Shown: positions 9,356 through 17,685 of the stretch, one piece after another
Numbering within the stretch: position 1 is the stretch's first letter
Layout: each line of letters starts with the position of its first letter
DNA from: Porticoccaceae bacterium
Lineage (GTDB): Bacteria > Pseudomonadota > Gammaproteobacteria > Pseudomonadales > Porticoccaceae
Assembly (NCBI GenBank): GCA_002689135.1
Contig: NZEU01000021.1
Span: 18,553 to 57,671 of the forward strand
Direction of reading: 5' to 3'
Length of the DNA stretch: 39,119 bases
Position numbers and translations under genes: made by a program
The notes under the pieces: model-generated
The model's input: the letters and a program-made list of their open reading frames with translations, nothing else
What the model was told of the DNA's origin: nothing
Database searches by the model: none

Positions 9356-9940
9356 ATGCTCACAATAGAAGAATTCACTTACTTAATTATTGTGGCTAGC
9401 CTCAGTAATAACTATGTATTGGTGCAAACCTTAGGGGTTAGTCATTCCATCCGCCTTCCTTATAATACGGAAGTCGTTCACGCAATCGCGGTGGTAACAA
9501 CCTCAGTGATGATGATCAGTGCGGGAATTAGTCATTGTTTTGAAACGATAATTCTCGGACCTCTGCAACTAGTATATTTACGCACCCTCTCTTTCATGCT
9601 ATTAATTTTTACAGTCATCATGTTTCATAAATACTTTATAAAAAAATATAAGGTTCTCACCGATAAATTTTTTAATGTTTTCTTTCCACTGTTGTTTAGT
9701 AACTCAGCAATTTTGGGAATCGCTTTGCATAATTCTCAGAACGTAACATCAGTTTTTCAAGCGATGTCTCACGGCCTTGGCGCGGGAGTCGGTTTCTCCA
9801 TAGTTCTAATTTCATTTGCAAACATTCGGGAAAAGATAACTGGACCCCACATACCCCTTCACCTCCGAGGAGCGCCCATTGCCTTGATTACGATAGGACT
9901 AATTTCCATGGCCTTTTCAGGATTCCGTGGGATAGTGTGA
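9356..9940 (+). CDS. rnfA: RnfA/RsxA-like membrane subunit lacking the cluster cysteines
   Basis: RnfA is a six-helix inner-membrane subunit of the Rnf/Rsx (and, as NqrE, Nqr) redox complex. The 194 aa align end to end with E. coli RsxA (193 aa): NNYVLVQTLG (18-27), YLRTLSFMLLI, the second NS-AILGIAL block, an IREK loop and a terminal ALITIGLISMAFSGF. Two changes stand out. The GxCPF motif reads GVSHS, so the conserved Cys becomes Ser29; the TNCAVLG motif reads SNSAILG, so the second Cys becomes Ser117. Those cysteines hold half of the intramembrane [2Fe-2S] cluster in characterised complexes. The only Cys left is Cys61, outside both motifs. ATG follows GGGGATAACGG. rnfD begins immediately after the stop. 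Confidence 0.88.
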   Translation: MLTIEEFTYLIIVASLSNNYVLVQTLGVSHSIRLPYNTEVVHAIAVVTTSVMMISAGISHCFETIILGPLQLVYLRTLSFMLLIFTVIMFHKYFIKKYKVLTDKFFNVFFPLLFSNSAILGIALHNSQNVTSVFQAMSHGLGAGVGFSIVLISFANIREKITGPHIPLHLRGAPIALITIGLISMAFSGFRGIV

Positions 9941-10960
9941 ATGAGTAGTTTAATACGCAGAAACCCCAAACGAAGCGGTACCCAAACAATATTACTCGTG
10001 ATTTTAGCGTGCCTACCGGGTTTCGTTGCACTCTCTTGGTACTTTGGCTGGGGTGTTTTTTTAAACGTTTTCATCTGCGTTATCAGCTCAACAATCTTTG
10101 AGGCCATTGCAATAAGTTTTAAAAAAAAATTGCCATATTATTGTCTGAAAGACTTCAGTACATTGTTAACTGCTGTCTTGATTGGCTTATCATTACCACC
10201 TCTTTGCCCTTGGTGGTTACCCATCATAGGATGCATTGTGGCAATCCTAATAGGAAAGTATGCTTATGGCGGCTTTGGAGCCAGCCCTTTCAATCCTGCA
10301 ATGGTAGGCTATGTAACGTTATTGTTATGTTTCCCTTTTTTAATGAGCCAATGGGTAGCAGTGGACGCGCCTTACTCTAACAACATCCAGCACCCAACGC
10401 TGATTAAATCGATGGCGATAAAAATTGGCAATTTACAGCAATTCGACGGTATTACTGGCGCAACTCCTCTTGAGGTTTTTAGGCAAAATAATGGTCTTCT
10501 TGTCCACCAACTGTACTCAGAGAAAAAAATTTTTTCACAGAGTGGGTGGGCTGGAGTCGGCTGGGAATGGGTTAACCTAGGGTTTCTTTTAGGTGGTCTA
10601 TTCTTAGTTTTTTCCAAAATAATTTCTTGGCATGCACCCACTGGAATGCTGGGAAGCATTACAATTCTGTCACTCATTTTTTGGGATTCCGGAAGCTCTG
10701 CGAGTCTCGGGTCCCCAATCTTCCACCTTTTTAGCGGAGCGACTATGATAGGCGCTTTTTTTATAATTACTGACCCCGCATCCTCTACAACGAGTACGGA
10801 AGGTCGTCTTGCTTTTGGAGTTCTCATTGGTGCTTTAGTGTTCTTTCTACGTGGCTGGAGTGACTATCCAGATGGCTTAGCCTTCGCAGTCCTTATAGCC
10901 AACTTCCTAGCCCCGACGATAGATAAGTATGTCGTTATAACCGCTGATAGCGATAAATGA
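9941..10960 (+). CDS. rnfD: RnfD/RsxD-like membrane flavoprotein subunit
   Basis: RnfD is a multi-helix subunit carrying covalently linked FMN on the outer face of the membrane. The 339 aa are close to E. coli RsxD (352) and well short of NqrB (~410), which supports Rnf over Nqr. Conserved blocks are LPPLCPWWLPIIG, YGGFGASPFNPAMVGYV, the flavinylation site FDGITGATPLEVF (Thr175 is the expected FMN attachment residue), WVNLGFLLGG, SGATMIGAFFIITDP and YPDGLAFAVLIAN. The start codon directly abuts the rnfA stop (TGA-ATG). In the canonical operon rnfB and rnfC lie between rnfA and rnfD; here nothing does. It overlaps rnfG by ATGA. Confidence 0.92.
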   Translation: MSSLIRRNPKRSGTQTILLVILACLPGFVALSWYFGWGVFLNVFICVISSTIFEAIAISFKKKLPYYCLKDFSTLLTAVLIGLSLPPLCPWWLPIIGCIVAILIGKYAYGGFGASPFNPAMVGYVTLLLCFPFLMSQWVAVDAPYSNNIQHPTLIKSMAIKIGNLQQFDGITGATPLEVFRQNNGLLVHQLYSEKKIFSQSGWAGVGWEWVNLGFLLGGLFLVFSKIISWHAPTGMLGSITILSLIFWDSGSSASLGSPIFHLFSGATMIGAFFIITDPASSTTSTEGRLAFGVLIGALVFFLRGWSDYPDGLAFAVLIANFLAPTIDKYVVITADSDK

Positions 10961-11598
10961 TAAGTCAGGCAAGTCAGCGAAGTATTGTGGTCATCAGTGT
11001 AACTGCGGCTCTATTAATGCTGGTGTTAGTGCTTGTGCATTCCCTTACTCGAGAAATTATCTACTCAAATACACTTTCTTCCAAAAAGGAAAAGTTACTA
11101 GAACTCATACCAAAGCGCTATCGTACTGGAGACATCCACATTGAGTCATTATCAGTGCCCAAAGCGCATTGGACTTCACTTGGGCTTGAAAATAGCATAA
11201 ATTATCACGTTGTTAATAACTTCGGTATTCCTGTAGCAGTAATAATCCCAGCGATTGGAAAAGGATACAGTGGCAATATCAAAATACTAGTTAGTATTGA
11301 TATGAGGGGAAGTATTATTTTTGTCCGCGTAACTTCCCATCAAGAAACACCAGGATTAGGAGACCAAATAGAAATCACCAAGAGCCAGTGGATAAGTCAA
11401 TTTTCTGGAAGATCTCTCTCCAATACAACTGAGGCCGACTGGGGTTTAATCTCTGATGAAGGAGCTTTTGACTCATTTACAGGAGCAACAATAACGCCTC
11501 GAACAGTTGTGCGACAAGTCTTCGCTGCTCTAAATTTTGGCTACACTATCTTAAATAGAGGCCATGATAGCCTCAAAAAAGTTGAAGGAATGAATTGA
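10957..11598 (+). CDS. rnfG: RnfG/RsxG-like FMN-binding subunit
   Basis: RnfG is anchored by one N-terminal helix (about residues 9-30) with a periplasmic FMN-binding domain. It has 213 aa (E. coli RsxG 206; NqrC is longer). The domain shows GKGYSGNIKILV, HQETPGLGDQIE and the covalent-FMN signature DSFTGATITPRTVV, in which Thr178 should carry the flavin through a phosphoester made by an ApbE-type transferase. No apbE is in this window. The gene overlaps rnfD by ATGA and rnfE by TGATG, so all four subunits are translationally coupled. The flavin site is intact, which argues against decay of the operon. Confidence 0.92.
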   Translation: MISQASQRSIVVISVTAALLMLVLVLVHSLTREIIYSNTLSSKKEKLLELIPKRYRTGDIHIESLSVPKAHWTSLGLENSINYHVVNNFGIPVAVIIPAIGKGYSGNIKILVSIDMRGSIIFVRVTSHQETPGLGDQIEITKSQWISQFSGRSLSNTTEADWGLISDEGAFDSFTGATITPRTVVRQVFAALNFGYTILNRGHDSLKKVEGMN

Positions 11599-12251
11599 TG
11601 AACGATTCTTCATTCTTTAAAAATAATAAGAAACAACTCTGGACCAACAACTTAACGCTGATCAAACTTATGGGTATAACGCCAGTACTGGCAATTACTA
11701 CTACTCTGTGCAGTGCACTTGCTTTAGGACTCGCAACACTGCTCATTCTAATAAGTTCTAACGTTCTAATTTCAGTGTTGCGTAAAAACTTAACTGAAAA
11801 AACGCAGATTCCATTTACCATCCTAGTGGTCGCCACTTTAGTATCTATTACTGATCTCTTGATGCAAGCTTTCGCTTACGAGCTATCTAGTTCAATTGGG
11901 ATCTTCGTCCCGCTCATTGCAACTAACGGCATCGTATGGGACCGAGTAAGAGAAATTGCATACCACAAGACCGTTGCACACGCAGCATATGACGGATTAG
12001 TTTGCGGCACCGCTTTTTTAATCGTTCTATCGGTTGTAGGAGTGTCACGCGAACTTTTAGGCGCAGGCACAATTTTTAAGAATATGCACCTAATATTCGG
12101 TCCAGCCGCAAAAAACTGGGTAGTCCACCCTTTCAGTGAAAACTTTGAAGTGCTGATTTTCAATTTTCCTTGTGGCGCATTTTTTATCTTAGCGGCTCTT
12201 CTAGCTGTAAAAAATACCATCGACCTTTATTCGCACGAACACACCAAATAA
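11598..12251 (+). CDS. rnfE: RnfE/RsxE-like membrane subunit lacking the cluster cysteines
   Basis: RnfE is the six-helix partner of RnfA (homologous to NqrD). The 217 aa align with E. coli RsxE: WTNNLTLIKLMG, GLATLLILISSNVLISVLR, IPFTILVVATLVS, QAFAYELSSSIGIFVPLI, SRELLGAGTIF and PCGAFFILAALLA. The LLGLCPLLA motif reads LMGITPVLA, so Cys is Thr28; the VTNCIV motif reads ATNGIV, so Cys is Gly111. Together with RnfA this removes all four ligands of the [2Fe-2S] cluster. I start at ATG 11598, overlapping the rnfG stop as TGATG; a TTG one codon earlier is less likely. No nth gene follows, unlike the usual gammaproteobacterial order. Confidence 0.9.
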   Translation: MNDSSFFKNNKKQLWTNNLTLIKLMGITPVLAITTTLCSALALGLATLLILISSNVLISVLRKNLTEKTQIPFTILVVATLVSITDLLMQAFAYELSSSIGIFVPLIATNGIVWDRVREIAYHKTVAHAAYDGLVCGTAFLIVLSVVGVSRELLGAGTIFKNMHLIFGPAAKNWVVHPFSENFEVLIFNFPCGAFFILAALLAVKNTIDLYSHEHTK

Positions 12252-12426
12252 ATTGCACACATCGCTACAACTGAAGACTTACCAAGTTAAATATTAGCAA
12301 GACATTAATTTTGACATAAGGAATTTTTTATTCATCAATATAAAAAAAGAGAATGCACCATTGCAATTACGAGGCTATGATTAACTCAAAGCTTGGAACT
12401 ATAATTATGGTTCAATAACCTAGCCA

Positions 12427-13461
12427 ATGGACAGAATTTCAATAATAAAGCCTGATGACTGGCACGTGCACCTTCGAGATAAAGACGCGTTAGAAACAAC
12501 GGTTCCTGCAGCGATACGTTGCTTTGAACGTTGCATAATAATGCCTAACTTATCGCCGCCCGTCACGTCAGCGGAGTTAATCAAAAGGTATCGTGACTCA
12601 ATACTTAAATACAAACCATCTAATAGCAAATGGACTCCCCTGATGGTTATGTATCTGACCGATCATACATCAATAAAATGTATAAGAACCGCATTTGATC
12701 AAGGCCTGATCTTTGGTTGCAAATACTACCCAGCTGGCGCAACAACTAACTCAGCATCTGGTGTCACAAATCTTAATGGGTTAGACGCGGTATTTAACGT
12801 TATGCAAGAACTGGGAATAACACTACAAATCCACGGCGAGGTGACTGATAGCTCGGTAGATATTTTCGACCGTGAGAAAATATTTATTGATCGTCACTTG
12901 ACACAAATAAAACATAGGTTTCCTGAATTGAAGATCGTGTTTGAGCATGTCACGACAAAACAAGGTGTAGAGTTTGTAAGAGACAGTGATAAATACATCG
13001 CTGCCACTATCACACCGCAACACCTGCTTTTTAACAGAAACGATATGCTTGTCGGTGGTATAAGACCACATCTCTTTTGTCTACCAATTTTAAAGCGAGA
13101 CCTACATCAAAATGCTCTGATTAAGGCCGCAACCAGTGGAGAAAAGAAGTTTTTTTTAGGGACAGATTCAGCGCCCCACTCTCGCGAAGACAAAGAGAAT
13201 ATCTGCGGATGCGCCGGTTGCTTTAGTCATCATGCAGCCATCGAGTTGTATGCTGAAGCTTTTGAGAGAGCAGGCGCGTTGCATCGGTTAGAACAATTTG
13301 CGAGTAAAAATGGCGCCGAATTTTATGGTTTAAAAACAAATTCCGAGTTTATTTCATTACTACGTGACCCATGGCGAGTGCCGGATCAGATAGATTACCG
13401 AGATTCCTATTTAGTGCCGTTAGGGGCAGGGCTCACTCTAAATTGGCGGCTTGAAACCTAA
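12427..13461 (+). CDS. pyrC: Dihydroorotase
   Basis: PyrC closes carbamoyl-aspartate to dihydroorotate in pyrimidine synthesis. This is the class II, E. coli-like enzyme at 344 aa. Zinc ligands His13 and His15 are in DDWHVHLRD, the carboxylated Lys99 in CKYYPAGATTNS, and later ligands in IHGEVTD and FEHVTT. GTDSAPHSREDKE carries the catalytic Asp. It is followed after 6 bp by rnt, the same pair as in Pseudomonas. No clear Shine-Dalgarno precedes the ATG; a TTGACA at 12311 has no -10 at workable spacing. Confidence 0.95.
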   Translation: MDRISIIKPDDWHVHLRDKDALETTVPAAIRCFERCIIMPNLSPPVTSAELIKRYRDSILKYKPSNSKWTPLMVMYLTDHTSIKCIRTAFDQGLIFGCKYYPAGATTNSASGVTNLNGLDAVFNVMQELGITLQIHGEVTDSSVDIFDREKIFIDRHLTQIKHRFPELKIVFEHVTTKQGVEFVRDSDKYIAATITPQHLLFNRNDMLVGGIRPHLFCLPILKRDLHQNALIKAATSGEKKFFLGTDSAPHSREDKENICGCAGCFSHHAAIELYAEAFERAGALHRLEQFASKNGAEFYGLKTNSEFISLLRDPWRVPDQIDYRDSYLVPLGAGLTLNWRLET

Positions 13462-13467
13462 ATAAAT

Positions 13468-14112
13468 ATGAAGCATCAAGAAAATTTATACCCTATATCA
13501 CAGCGTTTCAGAGGTTTTTTGCCAGTAGTCGTAGATATCGAAAGTGGCGGCTTCAACGCCCAGACCGATGCTCTTCTCGAAATAGCAATCGTAATTTTAG
13601 AAATGGATGACAAATTCAAACTATCAATTAAGAGTAGTATTAATAAGAATATTACTCCATTCGTTGGCTCAGTGATTGAACCCTCATCTCTGGAATTTAC
13701 AGGAATAAACCCACATGACTCTCGTCGTATAGCAATTGATGAAGTAGATGCTTTAAGAAAAATATTTTTACCAATCCGTCGTGAAATTAGCAGGACCAAA
13801 TGCACTCGGGCTATTTTAGTCGGACATAACGCTCATTTTGACTTAGCCTTCATGAACGCTGCAATCAAGCGCACAAACATCAAACGCAGTCCTTTTCATC
13901 CTTTTTCATGTTTCGATACTTCATCGCTAGCTGGTCTGGCGTACGGACAAACCGTTCTTGCGAAAGCGTGCCGAGTGGCTGGCATAGGCTTTAGTAACGA
14001 AGAAGCGCACAGTGCACTTTATGATGCAATAAAAACTGCTGAATTATTTTGCCAAATAGTTAATTTGTGGCGAGACGTTGGAGGATGGAAAGATCAAAAA
14101 TTTTTGGATTAG
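13468..14112 (+). CDS. rnt: Ribonuclease T
   Basis: RNase T is a 3'-5' exoribonuclease of the DEDD family that trims tRNA ends (end turnover) and matures stable RNAs. The 214 aa contain Exo I with DIESGGF (Asp23, Glu25), Exo II with GHNAHFDLAFM and Exo III with EEAHSALYDAIKTAELF, completing the DEDDh set. The PSSLEFTGINPHDSR block is also typical. It forms an operon with pyrC and converges on rsmI across a 91-bp gap containing an A/T tract but no convincing terminator. Confidence 0.94.
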   Translation: MKHQENLYPISQRFRGFLPVVVDIESGGFNAQTDALLEIAIVILEMDDKFKLSIKSSINKNITPFVGSVIEPSSLEFTGINPHDSRRIAIDEVDALRKIFLPIRREISRTKCTRAILVGHNAHFDLAFMNAAIKRTNIKRSPFHPFSCFDTSSLAGLAYGQTVLAKACRVAGIGFSNEEAHSALYDAIKTAELFCQIVNLWRDVGGWKDQKFLD

Positions 14113-14203
14113 TGGACAGAATCTAATGTGAATTCTACAAAACATTGGATAAGCAATTTCACACAATGTGATTAATAGTGTTTTGTTTTTTAAAAAAGTT
14201 AGC

Positions 14204-15064
14204 TTAAAAGACCCTTTTCTTAGCTTGAACTGCCAACGCTTTTTTATATAACATCTGCTTGTGAAACCCAGTAATCTTTGAAGCTAGGGCGGCCGCTTTA
14301 CTCGGAGATAGTTCCTCCATCAAAAGATTCAATATTCTCTCGGACTCAATTTCTGAACCCTCTGCTTTTTCTTGTTTACCTGCAACAACTAATACAATTT
14401 CACCGCGTCGTTGATTCGGATCAGACTTAATAAATGCATAAAGTTCTCCAAGTAAAGCACGATGATATGTTTCAAATTTTTTACTAATTTCACGCGCTAA
14501 AAAAGCAGTACGATCCGCGCCAAAGATCTGACATGCATCCTGCAAAGTACCTAGTATACGATGGGGCGCTTCATAAAATATTAGAGTCTCTTTACAGTTA
14601 CATAAAGACTTCATCGAAGATCTCCTTTGAGAGGCCTTGGCTGATAGAAATCCTATAAATCTAAATTGATTGGGCGGTAACCCAGATACACTGATTGCCG
14701 CAATTAGTGCAGAACAACCGGGTACAGGGATTACATTATGACCAGCATCACGTGCACGAGACACCAAACGATATCCGGGATCTGAAATAAGTGGAGTTCC
14801 GGCATCTGAAATAAATGCCACGGACTCTCCGCATGACAGATAGTACATAATTTTTTTCAAAACCTGTTGGTCGTTTTGCTCTTGATAGCTTATTGTTTGG
14901 CAGTGTATGCAATAATGATCTAAAAGTAGTTTGCTATGTCGAACACTCTCGCAGGCGACAATAGCAACATCTTTCAGAATTTGGATACCACGAATGGTCA
15001 TATCTCCTAAATTTCCAATAGGTGTTGCTACAATGTACAAAGTCCCAGTTAACTCGATATTCAT
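14204..15064 (-). CDS. rsmI: 16S rRNA (cytidine(1402)-2'-O)-methyltransferase RsmI
   Basis: RsmI methylates the ribose of C1402 in the decoding centre using SAM. The 286 aa show the tetrapyrrole-methylase-like fold: LYIVATPIGNLGDMT (9-23), the CESVRHSKLLLDHY segment, the SAM loop SDAGTPLISDPGYRLV, and FIGFLSAK before the C-terminal domain. The protein cannot start later because the conserved ATPIGNL begins at residue 13. Its start codon is separated by one base from the start codon of lpoA on the other strand (CAT-T-ATG), and no Shine-Dalgarno is visible. Confidence 0.95.
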   Translation of the reverse strand: MNIELTGTLYIVATPIGNLGDMTIRGIQILKDVAIVACESVRHSKLLLDHYCIHCQTISYQEQNDQQVLKKIMYYLSCGESVAFISDAGTPLISDPGYRLVSRARDAGHNVIPVPGCSALIAAISVSGLPPNQFRFIGFLSAKASQRRSSMKSLCNCKETLIFYEAPHRILGTLQDACQIFGADRTAFLAREISKKFETYHRALLGELYAFIKSDPNQRRGEIVLVVAGKQEKAEGSEIESERILNLLMEELSPSKAAALASKITGFHKQMLYKKALAVQAKKRVF

Positions 15065-15065
15065 T

Positions 15066-16967
15066 ATGAAATTTTGGATTCGCCGCGGTTCAATGTTAGT
15101 GACTATCTTAGCCTTTATGTGTTCGTGCGCGCCATCTACACCTCTGAAAACTTTCCCAGATCAAATATCAACGAATGAAGAATCCACACTTTATGAGCTT
15201 AAAAAGCGGCCTTCAGCGCTCGAATTATTTGAGCTTGCAGAAATAGCCGATGTAACTATCCAAAACAAACTATTTCTTGAGAGCGCAGTGCTTTATGAAA
15301 ACGAGGGTGATTATTTGGTATGTAGTGAAGTGTTAAAAAAAATTAATGGTGCACTACTCTCGGACGCCAACTACCTAGTATATGGCCTCCTAAAAGCCGA
15401 GATATTGAATCGTTATCGTGATTATTTAACTTTGCACACTTGGATCTCAGACGCGCGTCTTAAAACACTTGTTAAAGACCAAACTCATGAACAAAGAGTG
15501 ACTTGGATAAGTCTAATCATTGATTTAAATATCTCGATTGGAAATAACGAGTCGGTGTTTCACCAAGCTTATGAGCTAGCGAAACCACTCCCCGAGCATA
15601 AGCTTCAGAAGGTCCACAATAAAATTTGGGATGTGCTCAATCGCATTCCATTGAATAGGCTAATCAAACTAGACGAAAATACTGACGAAAGAAACCTATC
15701 TGGCTGGCTACAATTGGCAATAAAACATAGATTTCTACCGAATGATCAGATTAGTCGCTTAGAAAAAAGAACTATTTGGCGAACCAAATGGCCTCGACAC
15801 CCAGCGGCTATTATGCCTCCAGAGCAACTGACGAAGTCGTATGGCGAGGAGGCTAGTTCTATAGCATTACTCTTGCCAATGAGTAACTCGCATCTCACGG
15901 CAAGCAAAACTTTATTAGACGGTTTCTTAACTGCGTATTATCAAACTTGGGAACACGGCAACAGTGTGCCTTTGATAAAAATTTATGACACTACCAAGTC
16001 ACCTATTGAAAAACTTTATCCCAAGCTAATAAATGATGGAGCTGAGATGATTGTGGGACCAGCACGAAGCGAAAATGTACAGAATTTGTTGAAATTCCCG
16101 GATTTTCCTATCCCCGTTGTGACTTTGAATCGGGGTGACTTCAATATTGAAAAAAAACCAAAAAATTTCTTTCAATTTGGATTATCGCCGCTGGATGAAA
16201 TGAATCAGATTGCGAAACGAGCGTGGCTCTCAGGGAAAAGGAATGTCCTAATTATAGCACCAGAGGCTGGCTGGGGAAGGCGAGCGAGCGACTACTTTGA
16301 ACAAAAATGGCTTAAACAGGGAGGTGTTATCACGAATTCAGTGCGATACTCCACGCAAATAAAAGATTTTATAACTATATTAAAAAAACCACTAAATATA
16401 GATGCTAGTGAGAAACGTGGACTGGAGTTGCTTCGATACGTCAACAGTCGATTAAAATTAAGTTCTCGCCGTCGGCAGGACATTGATCTTGTAATTATCA
16501 TAAGCTTTCCATCAATAGGTAGACAAATAAAACCCTCTCTAGATTTTTTGTATGCCGCCGATCTTCCCATATATGCCACTTCTCACATATATAACGGTAC
16601 ACAACAAATTTCTCTTGATAATGACCTAGCAGATATAGAATTCTGCGCAATGCCATGGACTCTAGCTAACCAACTACCTGACGGGGTCTCTCCCAAAAAA
16701 GAGATGCACACAGCTTTGAAACACTTTTACGTACTCGGTTATGATGCTTTTATGATGTCACGGCAATTTTCTCAAATGCAACAAAAAGACCTGCCGAATC
16801 CCATGTTTTCGGCCACGGGAATCTTGGATTTAATAGATGGCAAGGTAAAACGAAAAACTGGATGGGCTAAGTTTAAGAACGGCAAAGTGATTCCAATTAA
16901 TTTCCCTTACAAGTCAGAAGAACTCAATTTGGTACCGTCTAAATTAAACATTAAACAAAGTAAATAA
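15066..16967 (+). CDS. lpoA: Penicillin-binding protein activator LpoA (LppC family lipoprotein)
   Basis: LpoA is an outer-membrane lipoprotein that activates PBP1A during peptidoglycan synthesis. I start at 15066 because it opens a lipoprotein leader (MKFWIRRGSM, hydrophobic core, MCSC near residue 21), although the frame stays open further upstream, antisense to rsmI. The 633 aa fit: an N-terminal TPR-like helical region (about 30-240) and a C-terminal periplasmic-binding-protein-like domain beginning IALLLPMSN, with MIVGPARSENV and a late YVLGYDAFMM. Its placement between rsmI and diaA-dolP is the standard gammaproteobacterial order, but yraN, normally next, is absent. Confidence 0.92.
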   Translation: MKFWIRRGSMLVTILAFMCSCAPSTPLKTFPDQISTNEESTLYELKKRPSALELFELAEIADVTIQNKLFLESAVLYENEGDYLVCSEVLKKINGALLSDANYLVYGLLKAEILNRYRDYLTLHTWISDARLKTLVKDQTHEQRVTWISLIIDLNISIGNNESVFHQAYELAKPLPEHKLQKVHNKIWDVLNRIPLNRLIKLDENTDERNLSGWLQLAIKHRFLPNDQISRLEKRTIWRTKWPRHPAAIMPPEQLTKSYGEEASSIALLLPMSNSHLTASKTLLDGFLTAYYQTWEHGNSVPLIKIYDTTKSPIEKLYPKLINDGAEMIVGPARSENVQNLLKFPDFPIPVVTLNRGDFNIEKKPKNFFQFGLSPLDEMNQIAKRAWLSGKRNVLIIAPEAGWGRRASDYFEQKWLKQGGVITNSVRYSTQIKDFITILKKPLNIDASEKRGLELLRYVNSRLKLSSRRRQDIDLVIIISFPSIGRQIKPSLDFLYAADLPIYATSHIYNGTQQISLDNDLADIEFCAMPWTLANQLPDGVSPKKEMHTALKHFYVLGYDAFMMSRQFSQMQQKDLPNPMFSATGILDLIDGKVKRKTGWAKFKNGKVIPINFPYKSEELNLVPSKLNIKQSK

Positions 16968-17054
16968 ATTTTGTCTTCAAAACAAAAAGATACATTGCCC
17001 TGATCAGAAAAACCCATACAGCGGTAAAAAAAGTTTTAAAATCTTAAATAGCTA

Positions 17055-17083
17055 TCGAAGGGACCACAACTAGGAGATATAAT
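17055..17083 (+). promoter_or_regulatory. Candidate promoter for diaA-dolP
   Basis: A perfect -10 TATAAT (17078-17083) lies 17 bp after a weak -35 TCGAAG (17055-17060). The expected transcription start, about 17090, is roughly 30 bp before the diaA GTG. It sits in the 150-bp space where yraN would normally be. Confidence 0.35.
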
Positions 17084-17118
17084 TTAGCTTTGGACGCACC
17101 CTTACAAAGGTGTTTAGA

Positions 17119-17685
17119 GTGAATCAAAGAATTTTCAATTTCCACCAGCGGCTCGTAGAAGCAACAACTTCAATGGGTGACTCATTCACATCTGAAATTG
17201 TAAAAGCCGCAGAAATGATCTCATCTTCCCTTTTGCATGGCTGCACAATCTTTGCCTGCGGACACGATGGTCCTGCTAGTCAATTAGGGCAGCTTTTCAG
17301 TGAAAATTTAGCTGTAGGCACGCAAATTGAACGACCAGGCTTTCCAGCTCTAAGTCTTAACCAATTAAGTCAAAATCGATTAGGTGAGAATCGCTTTGCT
17401 CATGCACTATTTACTCATGGTAACCAATCCGATTTAGTACTTATTATAAGCAGAGGTGGCAGTCAGCCAGCGCTTCTAAAAACTGCGGATGCAGCTTTAG
17501 AAAGAGACATTAAGATCATACTAATCAGTCACAAAGATGATACCATATTGACAGAGAAGTTGGGTTACGAAGATCTTTGCATAGATATGAGCGATTACGA
17601 GTATTCTTTAATTAGTGCATTGCACCTTCAGGTACTGGAATGCCTCACAGAGCTTGTTGATTCGATGATATTAGGTAGTGAGTAA
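17119..17685 (+). CDS. diaA: DnaA initiator-associating protein DiaA (SIS domain)
   Basis: DiaA is a tetrameric SIS-fold protein, related to phosphoheptose isomerase GmhA, that binds DnaA and promotes ordered initiation. I call DiaA rather than GmhA from context (lpoA upstream, BON lipoprotein downstream) and from sequence. The sugar-phosphate loop reads CGHDGPASQLGQLFSENL, the second SIS segment is LIISRGGSQPALLKTADAALE, and a C-terminal HLQVLECLTELVD helix follows. Length is 188 aa (E. coli 196). I favour GTG at 17119, with AAAGG eight bases upstream, over an in-frame GTG at 17110. It may interact functionally with Hda and DnaA, but only hda is in this window. Confidence 0.85.
   Translation: MNQRIFNFHQRLVEATTSMGDSFTSEIVKAAEMISSSLLHGCTIFACGHDGPASQLGQLFSENLAVGTQIERPGFPALSLNQLSQNRLGENRFAHALFTHGNQSDLVLIISRGGSQPALLKTADAALERDIKIILISHKDDTILTEKLGYEDLCIDMSDYEYSLISALHLQVLECLTELVDSMILGSE

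Noticed and set aside
12311-12346. Perfect TTGACA upstream of pyrC followed by TATAAA
   Set aside because: The -35 and the nearest good -10 are 22 bp apart; no acceptable -10 lies at 16-18 bp, so I did not call a promoter.
14113-14203. ACATTG/CAATGT inverted repeat and A/T tract between rnt and rsmI
   Set aside because: Loop too long and no adjacent stable stem; not a convincing terminator.
14931-15065. The lpoA frame extends ~135 bp upstream, antisense to rsmI
   Set aside because: The lipoprotein leader begins at 15066; the upstream part is an incidental open frame.
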